Below, piece by piece: positions 1-11,700 of a DNA stretch of 64,000 nucleotides. The DNA lies in contig CAMQGK010000147.1 of NCBI GenBank assembly GCA_947000775.1, forward strand, positions 1,568,501 through 1,632,500, written 5' to 3'. A program made the position numbers and the translations under genes. The DNA is from Pterois miles. Lineage: Eukaryota; Chordata; Actinopteri; Perciformes; Scorpaenidae. The notes under the pieces were generated by a model. It was not told the DNA's origin. It saw nothing but the letters and a program-made list of their open reading frames with translations, and did not search any database. Positions within the stretch are counted from its first letter, which is position 1, and every line of letters starts with the position of its first letter.

Positions 1-130
1 TCTACTCAGCTCAGCTTGCTCGTTTTTGGTTTTCCATTAGCGAAAGTTGTGGATAGCAGGCTGTTTGGTACTTTGTTTTGGTAGCACCTCGGTCGAGGTT
101 CCAAGCGAGCTGAGCCGATACTAGAAGGTG
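1..130. repeat. Probable decayed MITE remnant at the left edge
   Basis: A motif near base 8 (CAGCTCAGCTTGCTCG) is roughly mirrored on the opposite strand near 101-118 (CAAGCGAGCTGAGCC), as expected for the inverted ends of a short nonautonomous DNA transposon. No reading frame is present. The family is not identified and the element may start left of the window. Confidence 0.3.
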
Positions 131-201
131 GAGTTAACCCACTTCAGACCACTGATTGGTCAGAGACTCATGACACGAGACATCCTGCCCACTATCTTTA
201 A

Positions 202-817
202 CAAGGTTGTCAAAGTTAACGCAATAATAACACAAATTTGTCGCCACTAATTTCTTTAATGCATTCACACAACTTGCGATTTTTAGGTTGTAGAGGGCTC
301 AGTTTTTAAAGTACAAAGCCTATATAACCTAAATTGTGCTAAATTTTGGTGAGGAAAAACTGTCATGTCCATTTTCAAAGTGGTCCCTTGACCTCTGACC
401 CCCAGATATGTGAATGTAAATGGGTTCTCTGGGTCCCCACCAGTCTCCCCTTTACAGACATGCCCACTTTCTGATAATCCCAGTCAGTCTGGATCAAGTC
501 ATAGTCAAGTCAGCACTCTGACACACTGACAGCTGTTGTTGCCTGTTGGGCTGCAGTTTGCCATGTTTGAGCATATTTTTTTATGCTAAAGTCAGAACCT
601 GTGAGGGTTTCTGGACAATATCTGTCATTGTTTTGTGTTGTTAATTGATTTCCAATAATAAATATATACATACATTAGCATAAAGCAGCATATTTGTCTA
701 ATCCCATGTTGATAAGCATATTAAATACTTGACAAATCTCCTTTTAAGGTACATTTTGAACTGATAAAAATGTGTAATTAATTTGCAATTAAATATTTGA
801 ATCGACTGACAGCCCTA
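202..817 (-). mobile_element. Nonautonomous hAT-like element, family A, copy 1
   Basis: The ends read as a degenerate CAGGGCTGTCAAAG on the left and GACAGCCCTA on the right, an inverted pair of hAT type. The body (for example the stretch around 440-560) is repeated in the opposite orientation at 9160-9842 and, truncated, at 12204-12720. There is no transposase frame. Family assignment rests on the terminal sequence only; a clean 8-bp target duplication is not visible. It sits downstream of the last p3h1 exon visible here, inside the rest of that gene. Confidence 0.6.
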
Positions 818-1374
818 GTGTTAAGTAAGGTTGGTGGAAAGTTAATACAGTAAAGCAATTTACTTTGTATTTCCAATTAGTTTGTTAACTTTCATTATTA
901 TGGAAAGCACAGTAACCCATAACTATAGATGAGTATACATGCAGGACACAGGCATTCACTTGGTTTCAGGTTTTCTTTGGAGGTGAAGAATCACCCACAC
1001 GCCTACACACTGGGAGTGTTTTTATTCAGCTATGAAAGTCAGAAATGTCAGCACTGGTATTGATCCAGAACCGTTTTACCTCACAATAAATACTGCAGAA
1101 TATGGACATTTAGAGCCTGGGGAAGTAAAAAAAAAAAGAATCAGAGTTATTGCTTCTTTAAAAGGCAGCAAACGTTTATGTGCTTTAGATTACGATCAAT
1201 GCTTTTTGAATGTCTCTTTTGAGCCCTTGAGTCCATTTGAGTGCTAATGGAGGCTATCTTTCTCTCACCACATGTTGTGTGGGTTGATTTACCGCTGATC
1301 ATTATGGATTATGATAATACACTTCTAAAAATAACGGCACTACTGAATTTAGTGCCAGTTATGTACGGCTGTAC

Positions 1375-4300
1375 CTGTCTGGCTGATATAGTTCCTGCTT
1401 TGTCTTCACCCAGCACGGCAGAATAATAAGCCAGGTTCTGGTTCATCACCTCATCGTCAGGGTGGAACAACAGGAAGGTCTTAGCACACTCTATGGCCTG
1501 CTCGTACTTCTCACCTGGAGAGAGGGAACAGGAGGAGGGTGAAGAGCAGGTCTAGCACTGCATTATGGGAAATGTAAATAGAGGTGTAAATCACAAGTTT
1601 CATCACAATACGATAATATATTGATGCTTTGGACAATGATACAGTATTTGCTGATATCACCAAGTCTGCCACGATACAATTTCGATTTAATTCAAGTCAG
1701 GGGCCTGCAATCAATATGAGACGATATTAAATGCCCATTTAACACAATAACTTAAATTTATTTACACTCACAAAAAGCAGCTAACATATGATTTGATAAT
1801 TTCATTACAGGGCATAATTTCAAAATAAATGCATATTTTATAGATGATGATATGTATCTGGGTTTTCACTTTGCATCAACAAGATTAGATTATTGATCAT
1901 TGAATCGATATATTGATCACGATCAATGTATTGGTTCATCTTTAACTGTTCCTCCTTGTTCCAATGCTCAAAGCTGATAGGTTGTTATGTAAATGAATGA
2001 TTGCCTTGCTAGGTGCAATGCCAGTTACTTACCTTGGCATCCGCTGTCTGTTTGCTATTTAATACCGTGTTCACACTACACAACTTTAGCCCTGATTTTC
2101 CACTCGCCGACAGCTTCTGGAGCTCACCGAAAAAAAGCCCAGATCAGAGGCAAATCAGCTCGGCACTCACAACGAGACGCAAACACATCCCAGATATCTA
2201 GCAGGCTAAATATCTGGACCTGTCAGGGAGCTACAGCCAATGAGAGCATGAAACACGAGTTGAGGGGGTCACCTGTAACAATAGGAACTTTACGGTATGT
2301 GTCATATTTACAACATGGAGAAAAGCTGTTGCTGTACCTAGAGGAAACGGGCTATAAATAGTAAAGACGTGTGAAACATACAGTATGTGCCAACATCAAT
2401 GAGCATGACAACAAGGAAAGTTCTGCAGATCACTTGAACAAATAAATCATCTCACTCATGGTATTACATCATTTACCTTGACACTTCTGTGTGTGTTGAG
2501 GCAAAACCTAATCAGGACACCAGACATACATACATCAGGGATTCCTCCCGGTGAAAGATCTTGTCGTGTGTGACCTCCTGTCATGTAGTGTGAAAAGCAC
2601 AACGACTTAAAAACTCCTGATTACAAGAGAGAAAGTTTTGTAGTGTGAACATAGCTTAAGAGGAATATGTACTACAGGAGTTGTGATACTGATGAGTGTC
2701 AGATGGTCGTTTGTTATCTGTAAATAAAGTGACTTCTCATCATTGAGTATTACCGTCCTCTATAATTGTTAGTCAATACAATAGGGAAGACTGCTGGAAA
2801 CTCTATAGGGTGTCATCACGTCTTGTTTCTCATAAAAGCCCCAAATCTGTCTCATAATATTCAAAAAATACATCTGGCCATAAGCATTATCAGTGATGCT
2901 GTAAATCTCTGTGGATTTAGAGTTTAATTGCACTTCTGTTACAGCCATTGGATAAAGTACAGGCTGAAAAGGAAAGGGCTGTTGGACTCACTGTTGTAGT
3001 AGGAGAACTGCAGGTAGTTGAAATGTGAAGGGAGGAAGTCCTCAAAGGGCTTGTCTTTGCCAGCATTTGAGGCCAACTCTACAGAGCAGTGCTGCTTACA
3101 GTTCAGTACCTGCATGTAGTGGTCTGACACACACAAACACATTTACACACATGGTCAGCTTTCATAATATGAATCTTTTCTGCACAAAAGGCTTGACCGT
3201 CTCACCTGTCATGGTCTGGAACAGGTCAGCGCTGTACTCCATGTAGTTGTACCCGTCGTAGTTGTAGGCTCCCTCACACAGCGCTCTGCACTCCTTATCG
3301 GCAGTGAAGTACTCCTCTACGGCCGCTTCGAAGTGATCAGCCGCCAGGCCGAACGAGTCGTCGCTGTAGTAACTCTTCCCCAGCAGGAAGTCGGCCTGAA
3401 GAGAGACAAAGTGGATCGTGGTCATAGCAAGGTTATAACAAAGTGCACACAAGGTTTTTAAAATGATTAGACTGGACTTAAGTTTGCCTTTAGAGAGTCC
3501 GAATCTGAGTCTGGTTATTGCCAAGTAGATTTTCACACGGAATTTGCTTGTAAGTAAGTGTTGAAAAATAGGTATGACCTACGTACAAAGCCTCACAGTA
3601 TTAAGAATAAAAAGAATATGTAATTTACAGCGATAATAGTGCAAAAAATTGTGTTGAATTTCCCACCATATTTGACACTCCTTTTACATCTGTCGCCCTA
3701 CAGGCCAAAACATTTGTGTAGCTATTTAAAAACTTTAAATTTGGCCAATTGCAGCAACAATAGGGATGTGACGATTTTACTGTAGAGTGGACCATCTGAA
3801 ACATACTGAACCGAAAAGTACTGACATGAGCAAAATAAATACAACCAGTCCCTCTCTGAAGATGCTGAGAGGACAAAAAGGAAATGAACTCATCAGAGAA
3901 GGCGTTTGCTCTCACCATATGTGGCTTGGCCTCTAGATCTTTGAAGTCCTCTGGCTGTACTCCTGCCATCATCCTGTAGTACTCCAGGTTCTGTCTCATC
4001 TCGATGTGATCCGGGTTGGCCATGAAGAACGTGTTGGCAGCTGCCACTGCCTTGTTCAACATATTGATCTGAAAAAAAAAAAAAGTGTTTAGTCTATCCA
4101 ACAATCTATGTTAAAGCAGCAAGAAATTATTTTTTGGCCACTTGGGGCAGCGGAACAAACTATAAACACAAAATAGTGATATATTATCACTAGGGACGTC
4201 ACCATACCAGAAATTTAGTAGTCAATATCAATACAAGTGAAATTCCACTATTCTCAATACCCAATTTGATACCACGGTAAAACAAACAAAACAATAAATC

Positions 4301-6336
4301 CCCTGTACTTTAACATACACCCTTTTATTACTGTTTGCATGCTGGTTTTGTGAATTTATTATTAATCTCTGATGATCTGCCTCAAGTTACTCGCCAATTT
4401 TACAAGATGAGGATATGAACACACCGCCAGGTCTGAGAAGGGAAGCCTATATGAAAATGTCTTAAACTTGCATTCTTTCTAATGGCCAGCAGGGGGCGAC
4501 TCCTCTGGTTGAAAAAAGAGGTCTGATTTTATAGAAGTCTATGAGAAAATGAGCCTACTTCTCATTTGATTTGTCACCTCAGTAAACACTGTAAACATGA
4601 GTTCATGGTCTCAATCATGAGTTTCAAGTCCTCTTCAATACAGCATGATTCATTTAGTAAATTATGGTCCCATTCAGAGTCAAATAGACCTTAAAGCAGG
4701 GTATGCTTTAGGGCGTGGCTACCTTGTGATTGACAGGTTGCATTGCATTCAATGGTTAAGTTGTGAAGAACACTGCTGCTAAGCAACTGCAATGTTAACG
4801 TTACTATCCGAGTCTAGAAACCACAGAGGCTAACACTTTAGAAAGCTAGCTAGTGGGTAACATAATGAAGGAAATGCAAAGACATAATGCCAGAGGAGAA
4901 AGATGAGGTTGTTGGGAATATCAACATTTTTCTCAGACATATAACATTATCAAGAAAAACAATATATGACTAAAATGATAATATATATTAAGTTATTATT
5001 AACTTATTATGCACCGATAAATGAACTTCCATGGGCTCCACCATTTCTCACAACGTCAACAAACACGTCACACGTCGTGAAAAAGTCGCAGAAAACTTTC
5101 CACCAAAGAGGTTGTGAATGCGACATGAGGGGTCGTTCATATGGACCCAACTAGTAAACACGGTAAACAGGACCACACTTGAGGGCACCAATAATCAGTG
5201 AAGTAGACATACTCAATTCAGGATACATACTCAATGCAGGATTTATACTTAGCGCAGTGTACTTACTTAATGCAGGATACCTGCATATATACAGTACATA
5301 GGCTACCCTACATGTAGGGACACTTATGATAGAGATTGCTGTAGAAATACACAGTGGTTATATTAGAGATTATTTCCTCCACTTCCACAGATTTGTAGTT
5401 AGATTAACATTCTGCACCAGTTTTATCATCATTATTATGCTGCTGCTTTCAAGTTCTGTCTGAGAGTAGTAATTTTCGGCTATTTATACGTAACGATCCA
5501 CAAAAACATATGAAAATATGTTGCTTTGACAAAGAGAAGAGTATTGTCTGTCTTACAGTACTCCAATGTGTCAACACATTTCGTCTTCTGGGTTTATCAG
5601 GAGCATTTGAAAGCAGCATTGCTTTAAACCGCTGGATCACAAAAACCGACGTCTTCGCGTCAGAGTCCGCAGGAGCTGACTCCACCTTAAGACGTGGCAC
5701 GGCTGTCTCGGTTTTGGGGGGTTGGGGCATTTACAGTATCCAGCTCCACATCAACTCTTAAAGCCTCAATGAGATCTCTACTGTATGTTTTTCTCCTGTT
5801 CTGGGCCTTTATCATGAGCTAACACTTGAAAACACGTCTGTTATGTTGCAGGATGCCTGAACAGGACAGCGCTGATCTGACTGAACTTATAATACCTTGA
5901 AATATGCGACTTGCAGGTAATTATAGGGGGTCCTCTTGGTGAACTCCAGCTCCACATCTTCAGTGACTTGATGCAGAGTTGGTGAGCCCAGTTTCTCAGT
6001 CTCGCAGGAGTTCACGCAGTCCGCCCGTTTAAGGATTTTCTGGAAGAAGCCCAGGTCGTCCAAAGACCCGGCCCCCGGAATGGGAACTCCCAGGCCGGAC
6101 AGACGATCGCCGAAAGCGGTCTGGTTGGCGCAGCTCAGCCGGCACTGAGCCTTCACAGTGCGGACCGTGGCTTTGTTCCTGAGCGCCTTCTCCATGTTCA
6201 GGATCACGGTGAGCCAGTCCCCCTTGTAGTAGGCTTCCACCGCCGCGTCGAAGAGGAAATCATAGGGCTCCAAAGTGTCCGAGGCGCACAGCGGAAGAAC
6301 AAGGCAGAAGAGCAGCAGCGCAGGACGCAGCTCCAT
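1375..6336 (-). CDS. p3h1: Prolyl 3-hydroxylase 1 (leprecan), 5' part, five coding exons
   Basis: The enzyme 3-hydroxylates specific prolines in fibrillar collagen in the endoplasmic reticulum, in a complex with CRTAP and cyclophilin B. Coding exons (minus strand) are 6336-5896, 4068-3916, 3395-3206, 3123-2992 and 1514-1375; all junctions are GT-AG and phases agree, giving the first 352 residues. Residues 1-18 look like a signal peptide. The four CXXXC motifs of the leprecan family are at residues 65-69, 107-111, 234-238 and 270-274, in the helical repeat region. DHYMQVLNCKQHC and PFEDFLPSH point to P3H1 rather than P3H2, P3H3 or CRTAP. The iron- and oxoglutarate-binding catalytic domain and the ER-retention tail lie beyond the left edge. 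The start is the ATG followed by the hydrophobic segment. Stated from the family: the function. Seen: exons, phases, motifs. Confidence 0.92.
2065..2655. mobile_element. Nonautonomous DNA transposon with GTGTTCACACTACA ends
   Basis: The left end (2067-2080, GTGTTCACACTACA) is matched in inverse near 2637-2652 (TGTAGTGTGAACA), and the similarity continues inward through AACTTT...CTGATT. The 122-residue reading frame inside it has no recognisable protein character. A truncated relative in the opposite orientation is at 32316-32495. It lies in p3h1 intron 4. Confidence 0.6.
4200..4440. repeat. Interspersed repeat fragment in p3h1 intron 1 side
   Basis: The segment with GATACCACGGTAAAAC and CTTTTATTACTGTTTGCAT recurs at 33098-33215 in nuf2 intron 12, so this is a dispersed repeat. 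The superfamily is not recognised and the boundaries are approximate. It lies upstream of p3h1 exon 2, in intron 1. Confidence 0.45.
4445..4760 (+). repeat. Interspersed repeat family B, copy 1
   Basis: About 315 bp starting near a CCAGCAGGGGGCGACTCCTC core and ending near CCTTGTGATTGACAGGTTGC. The same sequence occurs in the opposite orientation at 29735-30050 in nuf2 intron 8. No coding potential. Family not named with certainty. The remainder of p3h1 intron 1 (4761-5895) shows no other clear feature apart from short GC-richer reading frames at 5449-5761 that I do not accept as exons. Confidence 0.6.
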
Positions 6337-6939
6337 GGTGCTAAATGTCAGGGCTCTGCAGACGGACAGGAACCTGGACCAGAGACTGGAAGCCGGCAGA
6401 GAGAGGAGAGGAGGAGGTGTAACTTCTCTCTCCCACAGTAACTTGTCTGGAGGTGGAGTTTGCACAGTTGAGCCCCTGGAAACACCCCCACTACCCCATC
6501 CCTATCCCCAACACACATGTAGATATCATTATAATACTGCCATATAGAAGTACTGTGGGCCTGCAGGGAAAAACGCAACATAATCACTAGTTACTCTGTT
6601 AAAAATGTAATTATAACGTAGGCTGACTATTTTAATTACTTTAACAAAGTAACGTATTACATTTGATTCCTTATTACTATTATGACAAATATTATAATCT
6701 GACATCATTATGATAATGCCATAGAAGTAATGTGGGCCTGCAATGTGCAAGGAAAAAATGCAATATACTCCTGTTAAAAAATACTATCTTCCTTCAATTA
6801 CTTCATCAAAGTAATGTAACTTTCTATGTTTTGTTACTTTTCTAACAATCATTTAAAACTGGGCAATAAAGTTGAAAAGTCCCAAAACATAAAGGCTCTA
6901 GTCTTTTTGGTGCTTGAGGGAAAATTTGTTTTTGGAGAG

Positions 6940-6979
<40 letters not shown>

Positions 6980-8764
6980 TGTCATTTCAATGCAGAAAAT
7001 GAAGGGCACCCATCCGCTTTTATTTTTTAATTATTATTATTATTACCTCCGAGGAAGGAGGTTATGTTTTCACCAGCGTTGGTTTGTTTGTTTGTTTGTA
7101 TGTCTTTTAGCAGGAGTACTCCAAAAGTCCACAATGGCTTTGAATGACATTTTTTGGAGGGGTGGGGTGTGGTACAATAAACAATCTATTACATTTTGGT
7201 GATGATTCAGATCATGATTCAGATTCAGGGATTTTTTTTAAGGTTTCTGATCAGCCATAACATTAAGACCACTGGGTATAACACGTTCACAGTGTAACTG
7301 CTGAAATTAGAGTTGAGTTGGACCAAAGCACACTTGGTGATTATTAGAAAGAATAACGATGACGGTTTAAGTGAGTTTTATTTTGTTTCTGTCTAGCTTG
7401 CAAGTGTTTTACGATGCTCCACTACATACAACTAATCTCAACTTCAACAAAAATACTCCTGGCTGATGGCGCAAGCTGAGCGGAGAGGAGGGTGCAGAGG
7501 TCTGCGCTCTGAGTGCCATTCTAGTTATTATTATTATTTTAGATGGCGACCAGCACAAGAGGATGGCGTTCTAGGCAACCGCCTATAGGGTCTATGCCTG
7601 AGACTGTACCAGCAGGTGGGCGGTGCTTGGTATTTCCTCAGCTGATCTCAACATGCCTGCCGGTTCACAAACTTTCTCATTTTACAGATAAACAGTAACT
7701 ACAAGATGTTTCTGAAAATATCAGAGGTGATAAATAGTCATTACAGTAACAGAATATTGATTCGTAATTGATGAGCGCTGCCTAATTTGACTGTTTGATT
7801 GTAGTTCATGAGTGATTGACAGCCATTTTGGCGTCATGTGCCACAGAGAAACTTTCATAGGAATGAATGGGGCCCCGCGTCCAGCGCTTTATCCAGGTCA
7901 CTTTATACATCCATGGCTCCCTATGAAGACATGAAGAGCTCACTCTAAGCTAATGAAGCTACAATGATTCTTAGTTTCAGGTGATTATGAAAACAGTAAA
8001 GAATGTCTGCTAATAAATCCCCTGAAATTTTACACACTGGGCCTTTAAGTAAAGGATCCAAATACTTCTGCCACCAATAAACAGGGCTTTATTAAACATT
8101 TTCACTGTTTTGTTAAATAATAACGGGAAAACAACTGCTACTACCAACACGTGTCTAAACAAAACTTGTGTAAGTGTGCAGGCGCAAAGGATCATGGGGG
8201 AAACCATGTAAGGAAATGGCAGAAAACACAAAACAAGACTACTGTAAGTCTTTGGTGTAGTATATCCTATATCTCTGTGTGAGGTTACGCAGAATGTGAA
8301 GCCAAATGATGATAAATTTAAACCAGCAACTGTTTAATGGGGCGACATCCCGACTTCTGCTCGTTCGGTATCGGAGCAGTGATACATCTTCTCTTGTATA
8401 AATGCTCTGTGATGGTGACGTGCCTGAAAACAAATCTAAGTAATATAAGGGATAGATTAAAAAATACACCATATATTTTTATTGTATTTGAATTTAAATG
8501 CTCTTGAAGATCATATGTTTAAAATATGAGTTTATAGCTCTGATAAAGATTTTTTATTTTAATGTCTTTTATAAAGGCATAAATTAGGGCTACTATTACA
8601 GGCAAACAGGGGCGGAGAACTAGGACCCCGTGAAGCCCCAAACTCCGGCTCTGCTTCTTTGGTCAAATATTAGCTGATTACAAAACCAGCAGGTGTAGAG
8701 GGAGGTTGTTTTTGTTAAAATCACCCGAGAGAAGAGTTTGTCGTAAAAAGTGAAAGAAGACAAC
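6337..8764. other. Intergenic region between divergent p3h1 and c1orf50
   Basis: This 2.4-kb gap holds the 5' regions of both genes. It contains an imperfect tandem duplication of a unit of about 180 bp (copies near 6523-6700 and 6702-6860, both with a GTGGGCCTGCA core), a TTTC microsatellite at 6942-6980, a TTA run near 7028-7045, and a common repeat piece near 7045-7150 (CTCCGAGGAAGGAGGTTATG). A fragment at 7900-8040 resembles the repeat in ap5b1 intron 1. No further exon is visible. Confidence 0.6.
6942..6980. repeat. TTTC microsatellite
   Basis: About nine to ten uninterrupted TTTC units, 600 bp upstream of the p3h1 start codon. Likely length-polymorphic. Confidence 0.9.
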
Positions 8765-11700
8765 ATGGACAGGACGGTCAGCCTTCCCAACCAGCCCGAC
8801 AAAACCACCACAGGTAAACTTTAACGAGACTCGCTGTAAAATCTTCCCACCGTCCCGAGCAGTGTCCAAACTGTTTAACGTGTCTTTTACAGAGCTCCCT
8901 GTTACTGTCAACATGGTTTATCTGTCTTTAGCTTAGTTAGCTAACGTTACCTCAGTGAGCCGCTGTTGTTCAACGATCAGTGTAATCCAGTATTAAATAT
9001 GTGATCTGCTTTTCATTCGCACCTGAATAATGGCTGCAGAATACAGTTTACTGGAGTAATTGCTGCTCTATTGATTGTTTTCTTACAGGCTGTATGTTTA
9101 CTGAAATGTTGTACAAGTAATTAATTGTAATTGTTAAGTTAAAATGATATAGTTTCATTTGAATGCTAAGTCGATTGAAATTGAGTCGTGATTAATCGCA
9201 CGATTTTCATTTGTTCTAAATGTACCTTAAAAGGAGATTTGTCAAGTATTTAATACTTTTATCAACAGCGGAGTAGACAAATATGCAATTTTATGCAAAT
9301 GTATGGATATATTTGCTATTTGAAATCAGTTAACTATACAAAACAATGACAAATATTGTCCAGAAACCCTCACAGGTTCTGCATTTAACATAAAAACATG
9401 CTTAAATCTTAACATGGCAAACTGCAGCCCAACAGGCAACAACAGCTGTCACTGTGTCAGAGTGCTGACTTGACTATGACTTGATCCAGACTGACTGGGA
9501 CTATCATAAAGTGGGCATGTATGTAAAGGGGAGACTAGTGGGGACCCAGAGAACCCATTTACATTCACACATCTGGAGGTCAGAGGTCAAGAGACCCCTT
9601 TGAAAATGGACATGACAGGTTTTCCCTCACCAAAATTTAGTTTGGAGCGTTATTTAACCTCCTTCCTGACAAGCTGGTATAAGATGGATTTTCTAGTCTC
9701 ATATGATGCCAGTAATTTCACTTTAAAACTGAACCTGCTACAACCTAAAAATCTCAAGTTGTGTTAATGTATTAAAGAAATCAGCGCCGTTAAAACAGAA
9801 TTGCATTAACACGTTATTATTGCGTTAACTTTGACAGCCCTCATTATTTTCATTGTTGATTAATCTGTAGATTATTTTCTCTGTATTTATCTAATTATAG
9901 CACTGCATGACTCTGTAAGATGGCAAACATCTCATTTGGAGGTCCATAACTGCACTGTGTAAAACGGCACAAGCAAAAAATAATAACCCATAAAAAGATT
10001 ATCTCAAATAAAACAATGTGTAAATCATGAATTTATGAAAGAAGGAAAAATATATATAATTGTCTAGATACATGTATTTTCACATTCAACATCAATAATG
10101 AATAATAGAAATCACATTGAACGGAGTTGGATAATAGACCTAAAAGCCTCAGGGCCAACTCAACAGCTAGCAATTAATAATTTAAAGCAGGATTATTTAG
10201 AGGAATATAATTAAGCCAACGCTGCAGGTTATTTGTAAAAAGCAAACAAAAAATATGTAATAACACTTTCATTCAATGTTATATAAATTCACATTTTACA
10301 GTAACTACTGTGACAGTGTTATAGTATTAATAGTAACAGCAGTAGTTGCAGTACTGACAGTGATACAGTTGTACTTGCATTTAGAGATAACATTCCTCCT
10401 GATGATTCAGTTACATTTATTATGTAAGAGTAGGGTAACTCGGCTGGTGTGGTTTTTGCAGTGACGCTGGTTGAGAGCAGCAGCACCCCCAGCGGGCTGG
10501 AACTGGTCAGTTCCTACCAGACTAACAGGGTGGGAGACCCCATGGATCTGGTGGCCCTGGCATCACAAGTACAGAAAGTATGGACTGAGGTTTATTTTAA
10601 AAGCCATTCAAACTGTGCCATTATACACAGCAAAGCCTCTTGTTGTGAATAGATCGTACAGTACTAATATTTTCTCTTTGATTTTAGGCAGATGATTTCA
10701 CAAAAGCCAACGCTTGCAACAAACTGACAGTCATTGCTGATCAGATCAGATACTTACAAGAGCAGGCGAGAAAGGTAAGCAGCCAAAACGGCAAGACACA
10801 CACGATGCTAATATGGTAGCAATACACAAATGCTGCAGTTACTATTCTTTTAATGCTACTTAACTGGTGCAGCTGTGTAGCTGATCATGCCAGGATGCAC
10901 ATACTGGGCAAGTTTAAACATCCAAAATGGATTTTTGGGGACTACGATCAAGACCAGATATCACATGCTGATGTGATCATAGTGCAATAAAAACATGTTT
11001 TCCTTCTGATGTTACTGTGCAGTATAACAACAGCCTATTTGCAAAAGGGCAGTGGCCTCCACCCAGAGAATACAGATGAAAATGAGCTTTTAGCTATATC
11101 TGGTACAATGTATGTTTTGTTTATTGTTCTGCCTAAATAAACGATAAAATAAAATAAATAGAAAAAAGATGTAAGGCAAAAAATTAATACTTGCATCAGA
11201 TAACAAAAGAAAAAGACAAGACATGCTTTCAGTCCAATACACATATTTTTCTTTTCTCTTTCCAGGTTTTAGAAGATGCAAAAAGAGATGCTGATCTCCA
11301 CCATGCTGCCTGTAACATCGTGAAAAAGCCAGGAAACATGTATTATCTCTACGAGCGGCCATCTGGACAGAAATACTTCTCCATCATCTCTCCTAAGGTC
11401 GGTATTATATTGATACATACTGATAGATGCATTTCTGCATCGTTATGCAAATGAGGGGTCAGATCAGGTTTGGGTTTTTGTTACATTTAATGGCATATTT
11501 ATTTATGTATTGAGCTATTTATGTTTTTATTTATTTTTGATTTTGGCAGGTTCTGTCCTCTATACACTACTCTTTACACCTTTAATGTTACGTCACCCTG
11601 CATGGCCATGATATAACACGTTATAACACGGCCGTACAGAGCTTGTTACTTAACCTCCCCTGAGGGCGAGTTCCTCAAACTACACGTGAATGTCTAACCA

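Noticed and set aside
1032..1426. Plus-strand frames at 1032-1247 and 1241-1426
   Set aside because: The second overlaps p3h1 exon 5 on the other strand; the first has no recognisable features and no splice support.
1993..2361. 122-residue plus-strand frame
   Set aside because: It lies inside a nonautonomous transposon and has no protein-like pattern.
5449..5761. Overlapping frames on both strands in p3h1 intron 1 (93 and 83 residues), GC-richer than the surroundings
   Set aside because: Not part of known P3H1, no convincing acceptor and donor pair, and p3h1 exons 1 and 2 already join in phase without it.
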